A stretch of 64,000 nucleotides of DNA. Origin: Devosia aurantiaca (lineage in GTDB: Bacteria > Pseudomonadota > Alphaproteobacteria > Rhizobiales > Devosiaceae). The translations under genes were made by a program, and so were the position numbers. The notes under the pieces are model-generated. The model was not told the DNA's origin. It ran no database searches and was given only the letters and a program-made list of their open reading frames with translations. Every line of letters starts with the position of its first letter. The stretch's first letter is position 1. The stretch spans positions 248,001 through 312,000 of the forward strand of contig NZ_JAALFG010000004.1 in assembly GCF_011058215.1 (NCBI RefSeq), written 5' to 3'. Shown in pieces: positions 37,877 through 47,940 of this stretch.

Positions 37877-38662
37877 GTGCCTAAGTTTGCAGCCAACCTC
37901 TCGTTTCTCTACCAGGATCTGCCGTTCCTCGATCGCTTCGCTCAAGCGGCCAAGGACGGGTTCGGCGCGGTGGAATATGTTTCGCCCTACGAGTTCGACA
38001 AAGCCGAAGTCGCCGATACTCTCAAGCAAGCGGGCATCGTCCAGGCCCTTTTCAACCTGCCCGCTGGCAACTGGGGGGCCGGCGAGCGTGGCATCGGCTG
38101 TCTGCCCGATCGCGTGGAGGAATTCCGGCAGGGCGTCGACAAAGCCATCGACTATGCCCGTGAGCTCGACTGCAAGACAGTCAATTGCCTGGCCGGCCTC
38201 GCACCTGACGGTTCCAACAGCGCAGCGCTCGACCGGACGCTGATCGACAATCTTAACTACGCCGCACCCCGCCTTGCGGATGCCGGCATCGACCTCGTGA
38301 TCGAGCCGATCAACCGCCGCGACATGCCGACCTTTCACCTCGCGACTACGGATCATGCCGAAGCCATCATGGCCGAGGTCACCTCGCCCAACCTCAAGAT
38401 CCAGTACGATTTCTACCACATGCAGATCATGCAGGGTGACCTCGTCCCGACCTTCGAGCGGCTGCTGGACCGCATCGGCCATGTACAGATCGCCGACAAT
38501 CCGGGCCGCAACGAGCCCGGCACCGGCGAGATCAACTACAACTTCATCTTCGCCGCTCTCGATCGCCTTGGTTACTCGGGCTGGGTCGGCTGCGAATACA
38601 AGCCCAGCGCCGGCACCTCAGAGGGCCTTGGCTGGATGAACCCATACCGCAAGGAGCGCTGA
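37877..38662 (+). CDS. hyi: Hydroxypyruvate isomerase
   Basis: This is a 261-residue TIM-barrel enzyme interconverting hydroxypyruvate and tartronate semialdehyde. MPKFAANLSFLYQDLPFLDRF, FNLPAGNWGAGERGI, IEPINRRDMPTF (metal Glu) and VGCEYKPSAGTSEGL (second Glu) are typical. The start is GTG 37877. It lies four bases before the tartronate semialdehyde reductase gene, which uses its product. OtnI-type activity on 2-oxotetronate is an alternative. Confidence 0.85.
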   Translation: MPKFAANLSFLYQDLPFLDRFAQAAKDGFGAVEYVSPYEFDKAEVADTLKQAGIVQALFNLPAGNWGAGERGIGCLPDRVEEFRQGVDKAIDYARELDCKTVNCLAGLAPDGSNSAALDRTLIDNLNYAAPRLADAGIDLVIEPINRRDMPTFHLATTDHAEAIMAEVTSPNLKIQYDFYHMQIMQGDLVPTFERLLDRIGHVQIADNPGRNEPGTGEINYNFIFAALDRLGYSGWVGCEYKPSAGTSEGLGWMNPYRKER

Positions 38663-38665
38663 GCC

Positions 38666-39538
38666 ATGAAAATAGGTTTTATCGGACTGGGCGTCATGGG
38701 GCGCCCGATGGCTGGCCACCTGATCGCTGCCGGACATGACGTCGCCATCAATCGCGTCAAACCGGTGTCGCAATTTCTGGTAGAGCAGGGGGCCAAGGCC
38801 GCCGAAAGCGCGCAGGCCGCCGTCACCGACGCCGAAGTCGTCATCCTCATGCTGCCCGATACGCCGGACGTCGAGAACATTCTCTTCGGCAAGGACGGCA
38901 TCGTCGACGCCCTCAGGCCCGGGACCCTCGTCATCGACATGAGCTCGATCTCCCCGGTCGCCACCAAGGAGTTTGCTGAAAAGGTAAAAGCCAAAGGCTG
39001 CGACTATCTCGACGCGCCCGTTTCCGGCGGCGAGGTCGGCGCCAAGAATGCTGCATTGACCATCATGGTCGGCGGCAGCGAAGAAGCCTTCGCCCGCGCG
39101 CTACCGCTCTTCGAAAAGATGGGCAAGAACATCAACCGCGTCGGCGAGGTCGGCGATGGCCAGACGGCAAAGGTCGCCAATCAGATCATCGTCGGCCTCA
39201 CCATCCAGGCGGTCGCCGAAGCCCTGCTCTTCGCCAAGAAGGCCGGCGCGGATCCGAGCAAAGTTCGCGAAGCGCTGATGGGCGGCTTTGCCGCGTCGCG
39301 CATCCTCGAAGTGCATGGCGACCGCATGAACAAGCGTACCTTCGATCCCGGCTTCCGCTTGCGCCTTCACCGTAAGGATCTGACGCTGGCGCTCGACGCC
39401 GCGCGAAGCCTCGATCTCGCGCTGCCCAACACCGCCTCGACCGCCCAATTGATGTCCGCCGCGCTGGCGCAGGGCGATGGCGACAAGGATCATTCCGGCC
39501 TGATCCGCACGCTCGAGACGCTTTCAGCCACCAGCTGA
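38666..39538 (+). CDS. glxR: Tartronate semialdehyde reductase (2-hydroxy-3-oxopropionate reductase)
   Basis: This is a 290-residue beta-hydroxyacid dehydrogenase. MKIGFIGLGVMGRPMAGHLI is the NAD(P) site, DAPVSGGEVGAKNAALTIMVGG the substrate site, and GQTAKVANQIIVGL carries the catalytic Lys. GFRLRLHRKDL follows. It reduces tartronate semialdehyde to glycerate. Together with Hyi and the glycerate kinase at 46104 it forms a complete route to phosphoglycerate. Confidence 0.87.
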   Translation: MKIGFIGLGVMGRPMAGHLIAAGHDVAINRVKPVSQFLVEQGAKAAESAQAAVTDAEVVILMLPDTPDVENILFGKDGIVDALRPGTLVIDMSSISPVATKEFAEKVKAKGCDYLDAPVSGGEVGAKNAALTIMVGGSEEAFARALPLFEKMGKNINRVGEVGDGQTAKVANQIIVGLTIQAVAEALLFAKKAGADPSKVREALMGGFAASRILEVHGDRMNKRTFDPGFRLRLHRKDLTLALDAARSLDLALPNTASTAQLMSAALAQGDGDKDHSGLIRTLETLSATS

Positions 39539-39551
39539 CATCGCTCGCCCT

Positions 39552-39584
39552 TTGACAATTCATTGATGGCGTCCCGGACGCCAT
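39552..39584. other. TTGACAATT element and perfect hairpin before the GH42 gene
   Basis: TTGACAATT (39552-39560) repeats the left arm of the palindrome at 43224. ATGGCGTC (39566-39573) pairs with GACGCCAT (39577-39584) around CCG. Together they may mark an internal regulatory point in the operon. Confidence 0.35.
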
Positions 39585-39611
39585 GCGCTCGCACTTTATC
39601 TGGAGTCCGCC

Positions 39612-41712
39612 ATGCCGCTCGATCGTTTGCCCAAAGTGCCCTATGGCGCCGTCTACTTCCGCAAGTCCAATCCTCCCAAGGAAGACTGGGCGCGGGACTA
39701 TGGCGTCGCGGCAGAAGACGGGCTCAACGTCTTCCGCCACTGGTTCATGTGGTCGGCCATCGAGCGCGCACCGGGCAAGTATGACTGGGACGATTTCGAC
39801 CGCCAACTCGATCTGGCTGCCGAAAACGGCCTCGTGACCGTGGTCGCCGAAATGACCTCCACCACCCCCGATTGGGCCTATCGGAAATTTCCCCAGGCTC
39901 GCCAGCTTCGAGCCGACGGAACCGAGCTACGGGTAGGCATGGGCCCCAGCGCATCGGTCGGCGGTTTCTCCCACAACAGCCGGCACCGGCGCGCTGACCT
40001 ACAACTGCCCCGAGGTCAAGCAAGCGGTCGGCGCCTTCCTCACCGCGATGGCCCAGCGCTACAAAGGCCATCCGGGCCTCCTCGGCTATGACATCTGGAA
40101 CGAGGTCAACTACGCTGCCGACATCGACTTCAACGAGTTCACCAAGGCCGCCTATCGCAAGTGGCTCGAGGAGAAATATGGCGATCTCGAAACCCTGAGC
40201 CAGGCCTGGTACCGCTATTCCTACGCCGAATGGGACGACATCGAGCCCCCGCACGAGGTTGTGCCCTATGCCGAAAACCTCGATTGGCTCGAATTCAAGC
40301 GCCAGCATTACTATGCCGACATGCAGTGGAAGATCGACACCATCCGCGCCGTCGACCAGGACTGCCTGATCGCCGCCCACGGCGTCGCCGGCGCCATCCA
40401 GCATATGACCTCCTTCGGCAGCGACGACTGGCTGGCCGCCTCAAAAGTTGAGCTTTATGGCCTCACCTGGGTGCCGAGCCGCCGCGGCTTCAAGCCCTGG
40501 CAGAACTTCTTCGGCCCCGATCTCACCCGCTCCGCGGCGCGCGGCAAGAAGTGGTGGCATGCCGAACGTCCCGGTGGCCCGCTCTGGCTGCAGCCGCAGG
40601 TCCTCGGTCATGAAAAGGAAGACGGCCGCGTCATGGAGCCCGAGGATATCCGGCTCCTGACCATGACCTCCTTCTCCGCCGGCGCCAGCGGCGTCCTCAA
40701 CCTCCGCTATCGGCCGCTGCTCGATGGCCCGCTCTTTGGCGCCTTCGGTTCATACGGCATGGACGGCAGCCGCACGCCGCGCTCCGACATGGCCAGCGCC
40801 ATAGCCAAATGGGCCAATGACGATGCGCAAAAACCGCTCTTCGCCGCCAAGCCCGTCCAGGGCGATATCGGCATCCTCGTCATCCCCGAAGCGCAGGCCT
40901 GGGATTACCTCCTCAACCACAAGCACATGCCCGATACCTACAAGGACGCCATGTTCGGCGCCTATCGCGGCTTTTTCGACAACGGCATCCAGGCCGACTG
41001 GGTGCATATCGAGGACATCGCCAAATACAAGCGCCTCTATGCGCCCTATCCCATAAGCATGAAGGCCGAAACGGCCCAGGCGCTGGCCAAATGGGTGGAG
41101 CAGGGCGGCATTCTCATCTCCGAAGCCACGCCCGGCTATTTCGGCGACCGCGGCAAGGTCGGTACGGTGCAGCCCCATAACGGCCTCGACAAGGTCTTTG
41201 GCGTCCGCGAGGACGAGGTCGAGTTCATGCCCGATCTAGGCCACCTCATCTCCTTCGACTTCGGTGGCCTAACCGTCCGCGGCGGCGGCTTCCTCCAATC
41301 CTATCGCCTCGAAGGCGCCACCGAACGCGGACGCTTCGCCGATGGCCGGCTGGCCGTCGCCGAGCACAGCTACGGCTCGGGCAAGACCCTGCTTGTCGGC
41401 ACCAATCCCGGCATCGCCTATTTCAAGAGCAGCGAAGAGGCCAACAAGGCCTATTTCAAAGCCGTGCTGGAATGGACCGGCACACGCCAACGCGTCTTCC
41501 TCTCCGACAATCGCCTCCAGGCCCGGCTGCACGAAGACGGCGGCCGCAAAACCCTTTGGGTGCTGAACCCGCTGCGCAAGGCAGTGTCCGTCGACGTATC
41601 GGTGGACGGAAGCGCCATCAGCGCGGCAAAAACATTCTGGGGCGAACCGGCCAGTGGCGGCAATATCTCGGTGCCGCCCCGCGATGTCGTCATCGTCGAA
41701 CTGCAACGCTGA
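39612..41712 (+). CDS. GH42-family beta-galactosidase-like hydrolase (one frame break)
   Basis: This is an enzyme of about 699 residues. PYGAVYFRKSNPPKEDWARDY and FRHWFMWSAIERAPGKYDWDD open the barrel. GYDIWNEVNYAADIDFNEF holds the likely acid/base Glu of GH42. The middle has a trimerisation-like domain (WVEQGGILISEATPGYFGD). At 39979-39981 one extra C breaks the frame; without it the text is SGTGALTYNCPEVKQAV. No signal peptide is seen. ATG 39612 follows TGGAG. Substrate could be a galactoside or another beta-glycoside. Confidence 0.8.
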
Positions 41713-41765
41713 CAAAATAGGGCGCGGCCTGAGAAAGCCGCGCCCCTCAAATCTCTGCCCAAGCT

Positions 41766-42287
41766 TTAGTGGGCGCGAGCGTCCCAGTGGCTGGTCGATT
41801 TGCGGCAGGCGAGCAGATGATAGCGCATCCTGTCGCGGGCCCGGTCGGGGTCGCCGGCAACGATTGCCTCGTAAACCGCGCGATGTTGCTCGTTGATCGC
41901 CGCCATCTTCTCGGCGGTGCGAAGCCCCGAAGTGGTGCGGGCCAGAAGCATGCCGCCGAAAATGCTTTCGCGAACGGCCGAGATGGCGCTCACATAAAAA
42001 TCGTTGTGCGAGGCACGGGCGACGCAAAGGTGAAAATCGAAATCCTGCGTCAGCCCAGCATCCTTGCGCACGTCCACTTCTTCGAGCGTCCGCACCACAT
42101 CGGCCAGGCGGATCAGGTCGTCGCCATTGCGGTGTCGCGCCGCGGCGGCCGCAGCCTCGCCCTCGATGCCGATGCGGAATTCGAAGCAGTACCGGCCTGA
42201 AGTCGGCCAATCCCCTGTGCTTAGAACCATGACGCTGCTCCTCCTCAGGCGTCGTGACAAAACGCGGTCAGCTTTCACCATTTTCAT
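41766..42287 (-). pseudogene. Headless GntR/FadR-type regulator (FCD domain only)
   Basis: The frame encodes an FCD ligand-binding domain: EFRIGIEGEAAAAAARH, DFDFHLCVARASHNDF and INEQHRAVYEAIVAGDPDRARDRM with the usual His and Asp metal ligands. The N-terminal winged helix is missing. Only 38 bases separate the frame from the end of the next GntR gene, too little to encode it. The first 30 residues are not conserved. It is probably the remains of a tandem duplicate that lost its DNA-binding half, although a retained ligand-binding or dominant-negative role is possible. Confidence 0.7.
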
Positions 42288-42325
42288 CTCGAATGGTAGA
42301 TCGCTTTTCGCAAGACGCGACTTTG

Positions 42326-43052
42326 TTATCCCTTAAACATCCTGGCGCTGGCCCACTGCAGATGCTCCTTCATCGCAGCTCGCGCAGCACCATCGTCCCG
42401 CTTCGCGATGGCGGCATAGACTGCGCGGTGGTGCTTTCCGACCGTGCTTCGGAAATCGGCGCTATCGGCGGAAAAATTCCAGATCAGGCTCATTCCCATC
42501 ATCATGTGCTCGCGCAGCGAACTCAGCGAGTTGATGAAAAACGGATTGCCCGTGGCCGCCGCAACGGCAAGGTGAAAGTCGAAATCGTCCTGGGGGCGGT
42601 CGGATAGGGGCTTCTTGTCATCTAACCGGGCGAGCACCGAAGCGATGGCGCCCAGCTGCGCTTCCGTTCGGTTCAAGGCCGCCGCAGCGGCGATCTCGCC
42701 TTCCATGCCTTCGCGGAACGAAGCAAAGGCGGTGATATCGGCAAAGCTCGAAATTGCTGGAAACGCGACCTGGCTCGGCGCGACGTCCCGTCCGTCGATC
42801 GGCTCGAGCACGAAGCTGCCGGAGCCTTGGCGAGACTGGATCAAACCATCGTCGCGCAACCGCGCCAGCGCCTGGCGAATGACGGGGCGCGACATGCCAA
42901 AGCGGCGAGCCAGTTCGGTTTCCGACGGTAGGCGGGAGCGGGGCGACCAGCTTCCGTCCTCGATCAGCGCCCGCATCTGCGTGCGTATGCGCCACCTCGG
43001 CCAGCCGTTGGCCTTGTTCGATCACGAAGGACGGACGCTCCTCAATCGCCAT
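42326..43052 (-). CDS. GntR-family regulator, FadR subfamily (one frame break)
   Basis: This is a repressor of about 241 residues after correction. Starting at ATG 43052 it reads MAIEERPSFVIEQGQRLAEV. A one-base slip at about 42989 leads into QMRALIEDGSWSP, then the winged helix LPSETELARRFGMSRPVIRQALARLRDDGLI. The FCD domain has DFDFHLAVAAATGNPFF and HHRAVYAAIAKRDDGAARAAM. It is divergent from the second GHL6 gene and very likely controls the surrounding sugar genes. Confidence 0.82.
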
Positions 43053-43119
43053 TGCGGTGACTTCCATGCCGGTGAGCCGAAACGATCCAAGCAGTCTACA
43101 CCGCCGCAATTACAAGTGA

Positions 43120-43200
43120 CAATAGGTTGTTTGTTTCGTGAAATTTGTCAGGCCCGTGCGCTGCGGCACTGACAAGAAAAGCGTAGCCACAATCTCTAAA
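43120..43200. other. AT-rich divergent regulatory gap
   Basis: This part of the gap between the GntR and GHL6 genes holds TGACAATAGGTTGT (about 43127-43140), TTGTCA and TGACAA words and is much richer in A and T than the surroundings. The repeated TGACAA/TTGTCA words may be extra binding half-sites. Confidence 0.35.
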
Positions 43201-43223
43201 CCCGAAACGCAGACTTGACAAAG

Positions 43224-43242
43224 TTGACAATTAAGTTGTCAA
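43224..43242. promoter_or_regulatory. Perfect palindromic operator TTGACAA-N5-TTGTCAA
   Basis: TTGACAA (43224-43230) and TTGTCAA (43236-43242) are perfect inverted arms around TTAAG, 30 bases before the GTG start of the GHL6 gene. Size and symmetry fit a GntR dimer site. Parts recur at 29652 and 39552. Confidence 0.6.
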
Positions 43243-43271
43243 AGTTGGATGCAGTAATGGGGAGGTGTTCA

Positions 43272-45325
43272 GTGAAAAACGGCGCGCCGGAAGACGTTAA
43301 GGCTGGAGCACGATGGTGGATCGACGAGCCGGTCCGCATGGCGCTGTTTCTCTATAACCAATATCAGGCACCCGTCGATACCGACGCCTTCGTGCAAAAG
43401 CTCGTCGATCTCCATGTCAACGCGGTCGTTCTGCCCACCGCTGGCATCGCCGCCTTTTACCCCACCGAAGTCCCGTTCCACGTCCGCGCCCCGTCGCTGC
43501 CGGAAGGCCGCGATCTGGTCGGAGAAATTGTCGAAAAGGCTCATGCCAAGGGCATCCGAGTCGTTGGTCGCTTCGAGTGGACGGTCAATCAGGACAAGTC
43601 GCTGATCGAAGCGCATCCGGACTGGGTGCAGCGCGATCCGGAGGGCAATTCGCCGCTCTGGAACGACACGCATCTGATGTGCGTCAATGGCGGCTACATG
43701 CAGGAGCACATCTTCAAGGTCATGGACGAAGCGCTGACGCGCTTTCCGCTCGATGGCATGTTCTTCAACTATGGCGGCGGCCAGCGCACCGCCTTCGGAC
43801 CTTGTCAGTGCGACAATTGCCAGCGCCTCTATCACGAAAAATACGGCAAGGACCTGCCTCTCAAGCCCGACCCCGACTACCTCGAATTCATGGGCGAATG
43901 CGCTGCAAAGCTCGCGGCCAGGATCAAGGCCTTTGCCAAGAGCAAGAACCCTTCCATCAATTTCATGGTTGGGCGCGAAGCGGATTCCACCAATTCCGAA
44001 ACCCATGGCGCGCCGGTCGCCGAGGCCCATGCCTTCTGGCTCTATGACGCAAGCGAGACGGTCAACCGCTACCGGGCGGCCTATCCCGACCGCATGTCCT
44101 TCAACAACGACTCGGCTTTCCTCGATGGCCGCTGGCGCTACGCCCACCGTTCGGCGCCGGAAGGGGAAATCCGCGGCTTCCAGAACATGGCTAATGGGGC
44201 AGGGCCCTACCTTTTCGTCAATGGCAACCATGAGCAGTTCGACCGCAACGGCGAAAAGGGCGCGCTGCCGGCCTTCACCTTCCATCGCAACAACGAAGAC
44301 CTTTACGTCCGCCAGGAAAACGCCGCGCGCGTGCTCTTGATCGACACGCCACGTCCGACACTGACGCAACTGCTGATGTTCTACGGCACCCAGGGCGAGA
44401 ACGAAGGACTGCCGCCCGGCAATGGCGGCTTCGGCTACCGCGACAGCACCGAACTCGGCAGCGGTAGCGAGAACCACAATACCGCCATGTCCGGCTTTTT
44501 CCGGCTCCTAACGGAACACCACATCCCCTTCGTGCTGTCGAAGGACCTGAGCTGGATCGACAGCGACCCTCAACGCTACGATCTGGTCATTTCGAGCAAG
44601 GGCGCCCCGCCCGAACTGGATGCCTATCTCAAGAAGGGCGGGCGCGTTCTGGCCGCCGGCGCCACGAGGCCGGACCTCGACCTGCCACCGACGGTCAAGC
44701 TCTGGAAGCGCAAGGAGACTCTCGCATCCTACTGGCGCGTCCGCGACCATGACCTACTGCCGTCGCTCCGCGATGCCGATCTCATGTTCTTCTATAGCGA
44801 CTACCTCGAGCTCGAGAGTCCGGGCGCGGCGCTGACGCTGGTGCCCCGCACCAAGGTCAATCCCATGGAAATGGTGGGCGAGGGCCTCCATGACACCGAT
44901 AAGCCTGGCCTTCATCTTGCCGACTACGGCCAGGGGCGCCTGGCCTATCTGCCTTGGGATCTGGGCGACCTCTACTATCGCGCGAGCGCCGTCCACCATG
45001 CGTCGCTCTTCAGCGATCTCGTCGATCATCTTCTGCCGCACGGCCGGCAGATCCGCAGCAATGCCCACCCAATGGTGCAGATCACCCTGCAGCAACAGCG
45101 ACACCGCAACAGGACATTGGTCCATTTCGTCAATCTTTCTGGGGGTCGCAGGTTGCCTACCACCCGGCCATCCCCATGGGCGCCATCGAGGTCCAGGTTC
45201 AGGGCAAATTTGCCGATGCAAGGATGGCCAGCACGGGTCGCGGCTTGTCAGTGCGTCGCGCCGACGGCTACACCACGTTCACCTTGCCGCAACTCGATAC
45301 CTATGACGTGGTCGTACTTTCATGA
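43272..45325 (+). CDS. GHL6-like glycoside hydrolase, copy 2 (one frame break)
   Basis: This is a protein of about 684 residues related to the 31844 gene. FHVRAPSLPEGRDLVGEIV, KGIRVVGRFEWTVNQD and FFNYGGGQRTAFGPCQCDNC again show a CxCxxC cluster at the barrel. Start GTG 43272 follows GGGGAGG; the TTG at 43215 falls inside the operator. In the G run at 45141-45145 one base is missing; corrected, it ends GGSQVAYHPAIPMG to TGA 45323. No signal peptide. It probably attacks another linkage of the same imported glycoside. Confidence 0.7.
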
Positions 45326-46111
45326 CACTGACAATTTCCAATACCTTCCAGACGATCGATGACCTTGCTGACGCCCTGATCGGCGGTCACGACGGTGGCC
45401 CGCTGATTGAAAGCGTTCCCGACCATCTGGTCCCCACCGATGTCGCCGCGGTGCGCTCGCTGCAGGACCTCATCGCCGCGCAAGCTCGGTGAGCTCGGCG
45501 GCTGGAAGATCCTGGCCGGCGGCGCTGAGAGCGAGCCGCTTTGCGCACCCATCCCCGCCAACCGCTATTTCGAAGATGGCGCGACCCTCGATGCAAAAAG
45601 GCACCGCTTCGTCCTGGTGGAACTCGAAGTCGCGGTAAAGCTCGGACAAGACCTCGCCTCCGGCGCCGATGAATCGGCAGTCGAGGCGGCCATCGCATCG
45701 ATTCATCCCGCGCTCGAGCTGGTCGGCAGCCCCTTTGTCGATCGTGACGCGATCGACTTCAACACCAAGCTGGCCGACCTCCAAAGCAACGGCGCCGTGG
45801 TCGTGGGACCAGCCTTTTCCGCCGACGTCAAAGCCCAGATCAGCCAGTTTCCGGCGACGCTGACGCATGACGGCGCGATCGTCAAATCCGGCCAGGGCGG
45901 CGCCAGCTGGGTGCAGATCGTCGAAGCCGTGCGCTGGCTCGCAACGCACGCCGCCGAACGCGGCATGCCTCTCAAGGCCGGCAACAACGTCATCATTACC
46001 GGTTCCCGCGTGCTGGCACCCAGCGAGGGCACCCGCGACGTAGTTGGCGCCTTCGGCGAGTTTGGCTCCGTCGCCGCCACGCTCGATCACCCGGACGCCC
46101 GCATTGCTTGA
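45322..46111 (+). CDS. 2-keto-4-pentenoate hydratase-family protein (one frame break)
   Basis: This is a protein of about 262 residues, ATG 45322 overlapping the previous stop (ATGA). It opens MTLTISNTFQTIDDLADAL; the frame then slips between 45473 and 45482 (GC dinucleotide run) into KLGELGGWKILAGGAES. AIASIHPALELVGSPFVD and NNVIITGSRVLAPSEGTRD resemble the MhpD/fumarylacetoacetate hydrolase fold. It may hydrate or decarboxylate a 2-keto acid made from the sugar. The substrate is unknown. Confidence 0.65.
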
Positions 46112-47361
46112 GCCAGGCGGACATCGTCAGGTACTGCAGGGGCTGTTTGAGACGGCCGTTGCAGCTGCCGATCCGAGCGAAGCCGTGCGCCGCAACCTGC
46201 CGCCTCGCCCAAAGGGGCGAACCGTCGTCGTGGGCGCGGGCAAAGCCGTCGTACCCATATTGACTTCCCTCCACGCGGCGTGGGACGGACCCTTGAGCGG
46301 GGCGGTGGTGACCACCGATGCTTCGCTCGAAACCGTAGGTGGCGTGGATATTCTGCGCGCCAGCCACCCCCGTCCCGACGAACGAGGCCTGGCTGCTTCT
46401 GCGCGGATGATGGACCTCGTCTCTGGCCTCACCCCGGACGATCTCGTCATCGCCTTGATCTCGGGCGGCGGCTCGTCGCTTTTTGCCCGCACCACCTCCC
46501 GCCTTTTCGCTCGATGACGAGTTCACGCTCGGCGATGCACTGTTGCGCTCCGGCGCGCCGATCTCGGCCATGAACACGGTCCGCAAGCATTTCTCGACCA
46601 TCAAGGGCGGAAGGCTGGCGGCAAAAACCCAAGCGCTCGTCCATACGCTCGTCGTTTCCGACATCCCGGGCGACATCGCCCATCTCGTGGCCTCAGGTCC
46701 CACTCTGCCCGACGACGCCGATCGCAACGATGCGCTCGACGCTATCGCGCGGCACAAGATCGACCTGCCGTTCCACATCCTCGACTGGATCAAGGACGCC
46801 CGCTCGGCGGCGCCGCACCCGAGCGATGCGATCTTCGCGCGCAACACCCATGCCATCATTGCGTCTGCGAAACTGTCCCTCGAGGCCGCCGCTACCAAGG
46901 GGCGCGCCGACGGTTTTCAAGTCGATGTGCTGTCCGACGCCATCGAGGGCGAGGCGTCCCATGTCGGCCAGGATCACGCCGCGTTGACGCGTCGCCATAT
47001 CCAAGCGTCCGATTCCCCGACCATTCTGCTGTCTGGCGGCGAGACCACGGTCACTATGCGCGGCTCGGGAAAAGGCGGCCGCAACACCGAATTTCTGCTC
47101 TCTTGGGCTATTGCTATGGATGGCGTACCCAACGTCTATGCGATGGCTGCCGATACCGATGGCCGCGATGGCTCCGAGACCAATGCCGGCGCCTTTGCCG
47201 ATGGCACGACCGTCGCTCGTCTGCGGCAACTCGGCCTCGATGCCAGAGCCCTCCTTGCGAACAACGATAGCTACTCGGCCTTCGAAGCCCTCGACGATCT
47301 CCTCTTCACCGGCCCGACCGGCACCAACGTCAACGACTTCCGCGCCATCATGATCGCTTGA
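46104..47361 (+). CDS. Glycerate 2-kinase (MOFRL / TtuD-like, one frame break)
   Basis: This is an enzyme of about 418 residues phosphorylating glycerate to 2-phosphoglycerate. RTVVVGAGKAVVPI, ASHPRPDERGLAASARMMDL and ALISGGGSSLFA open it. The frame slips at about 46485-46488 into PPPAFSLDDEFTLGDALL. Then come MNTVRKHFSTIKGGRLA, GDIAHLVASGPT, LSGGETTVTMRGSGKGGRNTEF and MAADTDGRDGSETNAGAFAD. The start is uncertain (TTG 46104 is closest). It completes the Hyi, GlxR route. Confidence 0.82.
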
Positions 47362-47932
47362 TCAACAGCGACGACGTGACTTCGACCGCGCGGTCATTGT
47401 GGACCGCATCCAGGTCACCCCCACCCGCGTGCCGGGCCAAAGCAACATCGCGCTCGCGGATAAGCTCTTCGATTTCCGCCTGATACTGGCGGATGATCGC
47501 AGTCAGCCAGCGGTTGACCAGGTATGACGGCTTGGCCAGTTCCATGTCGAACCGCGGCAGCATCGCGATCGTCCCCTGCGCATCGAGCCAGTTGTCGCCG
47601 ACCACCCACTGGTTGACCGTGAACAGGCGATGGAGCCGCCCATATGCGTCGACCCCAATGGCGACTAGGTGGTGGACAGGCCCCTTGGCGCCATCCGGAC
47701 GAACGAAGCAATGGTAGTGCCCATGCTCGGTGTCGTCGACCGGCGGCAGGTGGCAGTGATAATACCATTGCCCGCCGCTATCGGGATCGAACACATCGCC
47801 CGGCGGATAGTGCGACCAGGCCTCGACGGGCGCATCGCGCAGCGTTTCGCGCAGCACGTTTTCGCCCGACTTGGCCAGAAGCCGCTCGCAATAGGCCACC
47901 TCCTGCGCCGCGCGTTCGCTGTCCTCGCTCAT
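47348..47932 (-). CDS. Conserved hypothetical protein with His/Cys cluster
   Basis: This is a 194-residue protein, MSEDSERAAQEVAYCERLLA, with AGGAGGG before the ATG at 47932. No signal peptide is seen. The centre has WYYHCHLPPVDDTEHGHYHC, six His and Cys within about 16 residues, suited to bind a metal ion, and later VHHLVAIGVDAYGRLHRLFTVNQWVVGDNW. I do not recognise the family with confidence. It is the last gene after the transporter and Cys-repeat genes, eight bases behind the latter, so a linked role in sulfur or metal handling is inferred. Its stop overlaps the facing glycerate kinase end. Confidence 0.6.
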   Translation of the reverse strand: MSEDSERAAQEVAYCERLLAKSGENVLRETLRDAPVEAWSHYPPGDVFDPDSGGQWYYHCHLPPVDDTEHGHYHCFVRPDGAKGPVHHLVAIGVDAYGRLHRLFTVNQWVVGDNWLDAQGTIAMLPRFDMELAKPSYLVNRWLTAIIRQYQAEIEELIRERDVALARHAGGGDLDAVHNDRAVEVTSSLLIKRS

Positions 47933-47940
47933 CAGCCCTC

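Noticed and set aside
41713..43052. Reading both GntR frames as one frameshifted regulator
   Set aside because: Each has its own complete FCD domain with similar motifs, so they are paralogues rather than pieces of one gene.
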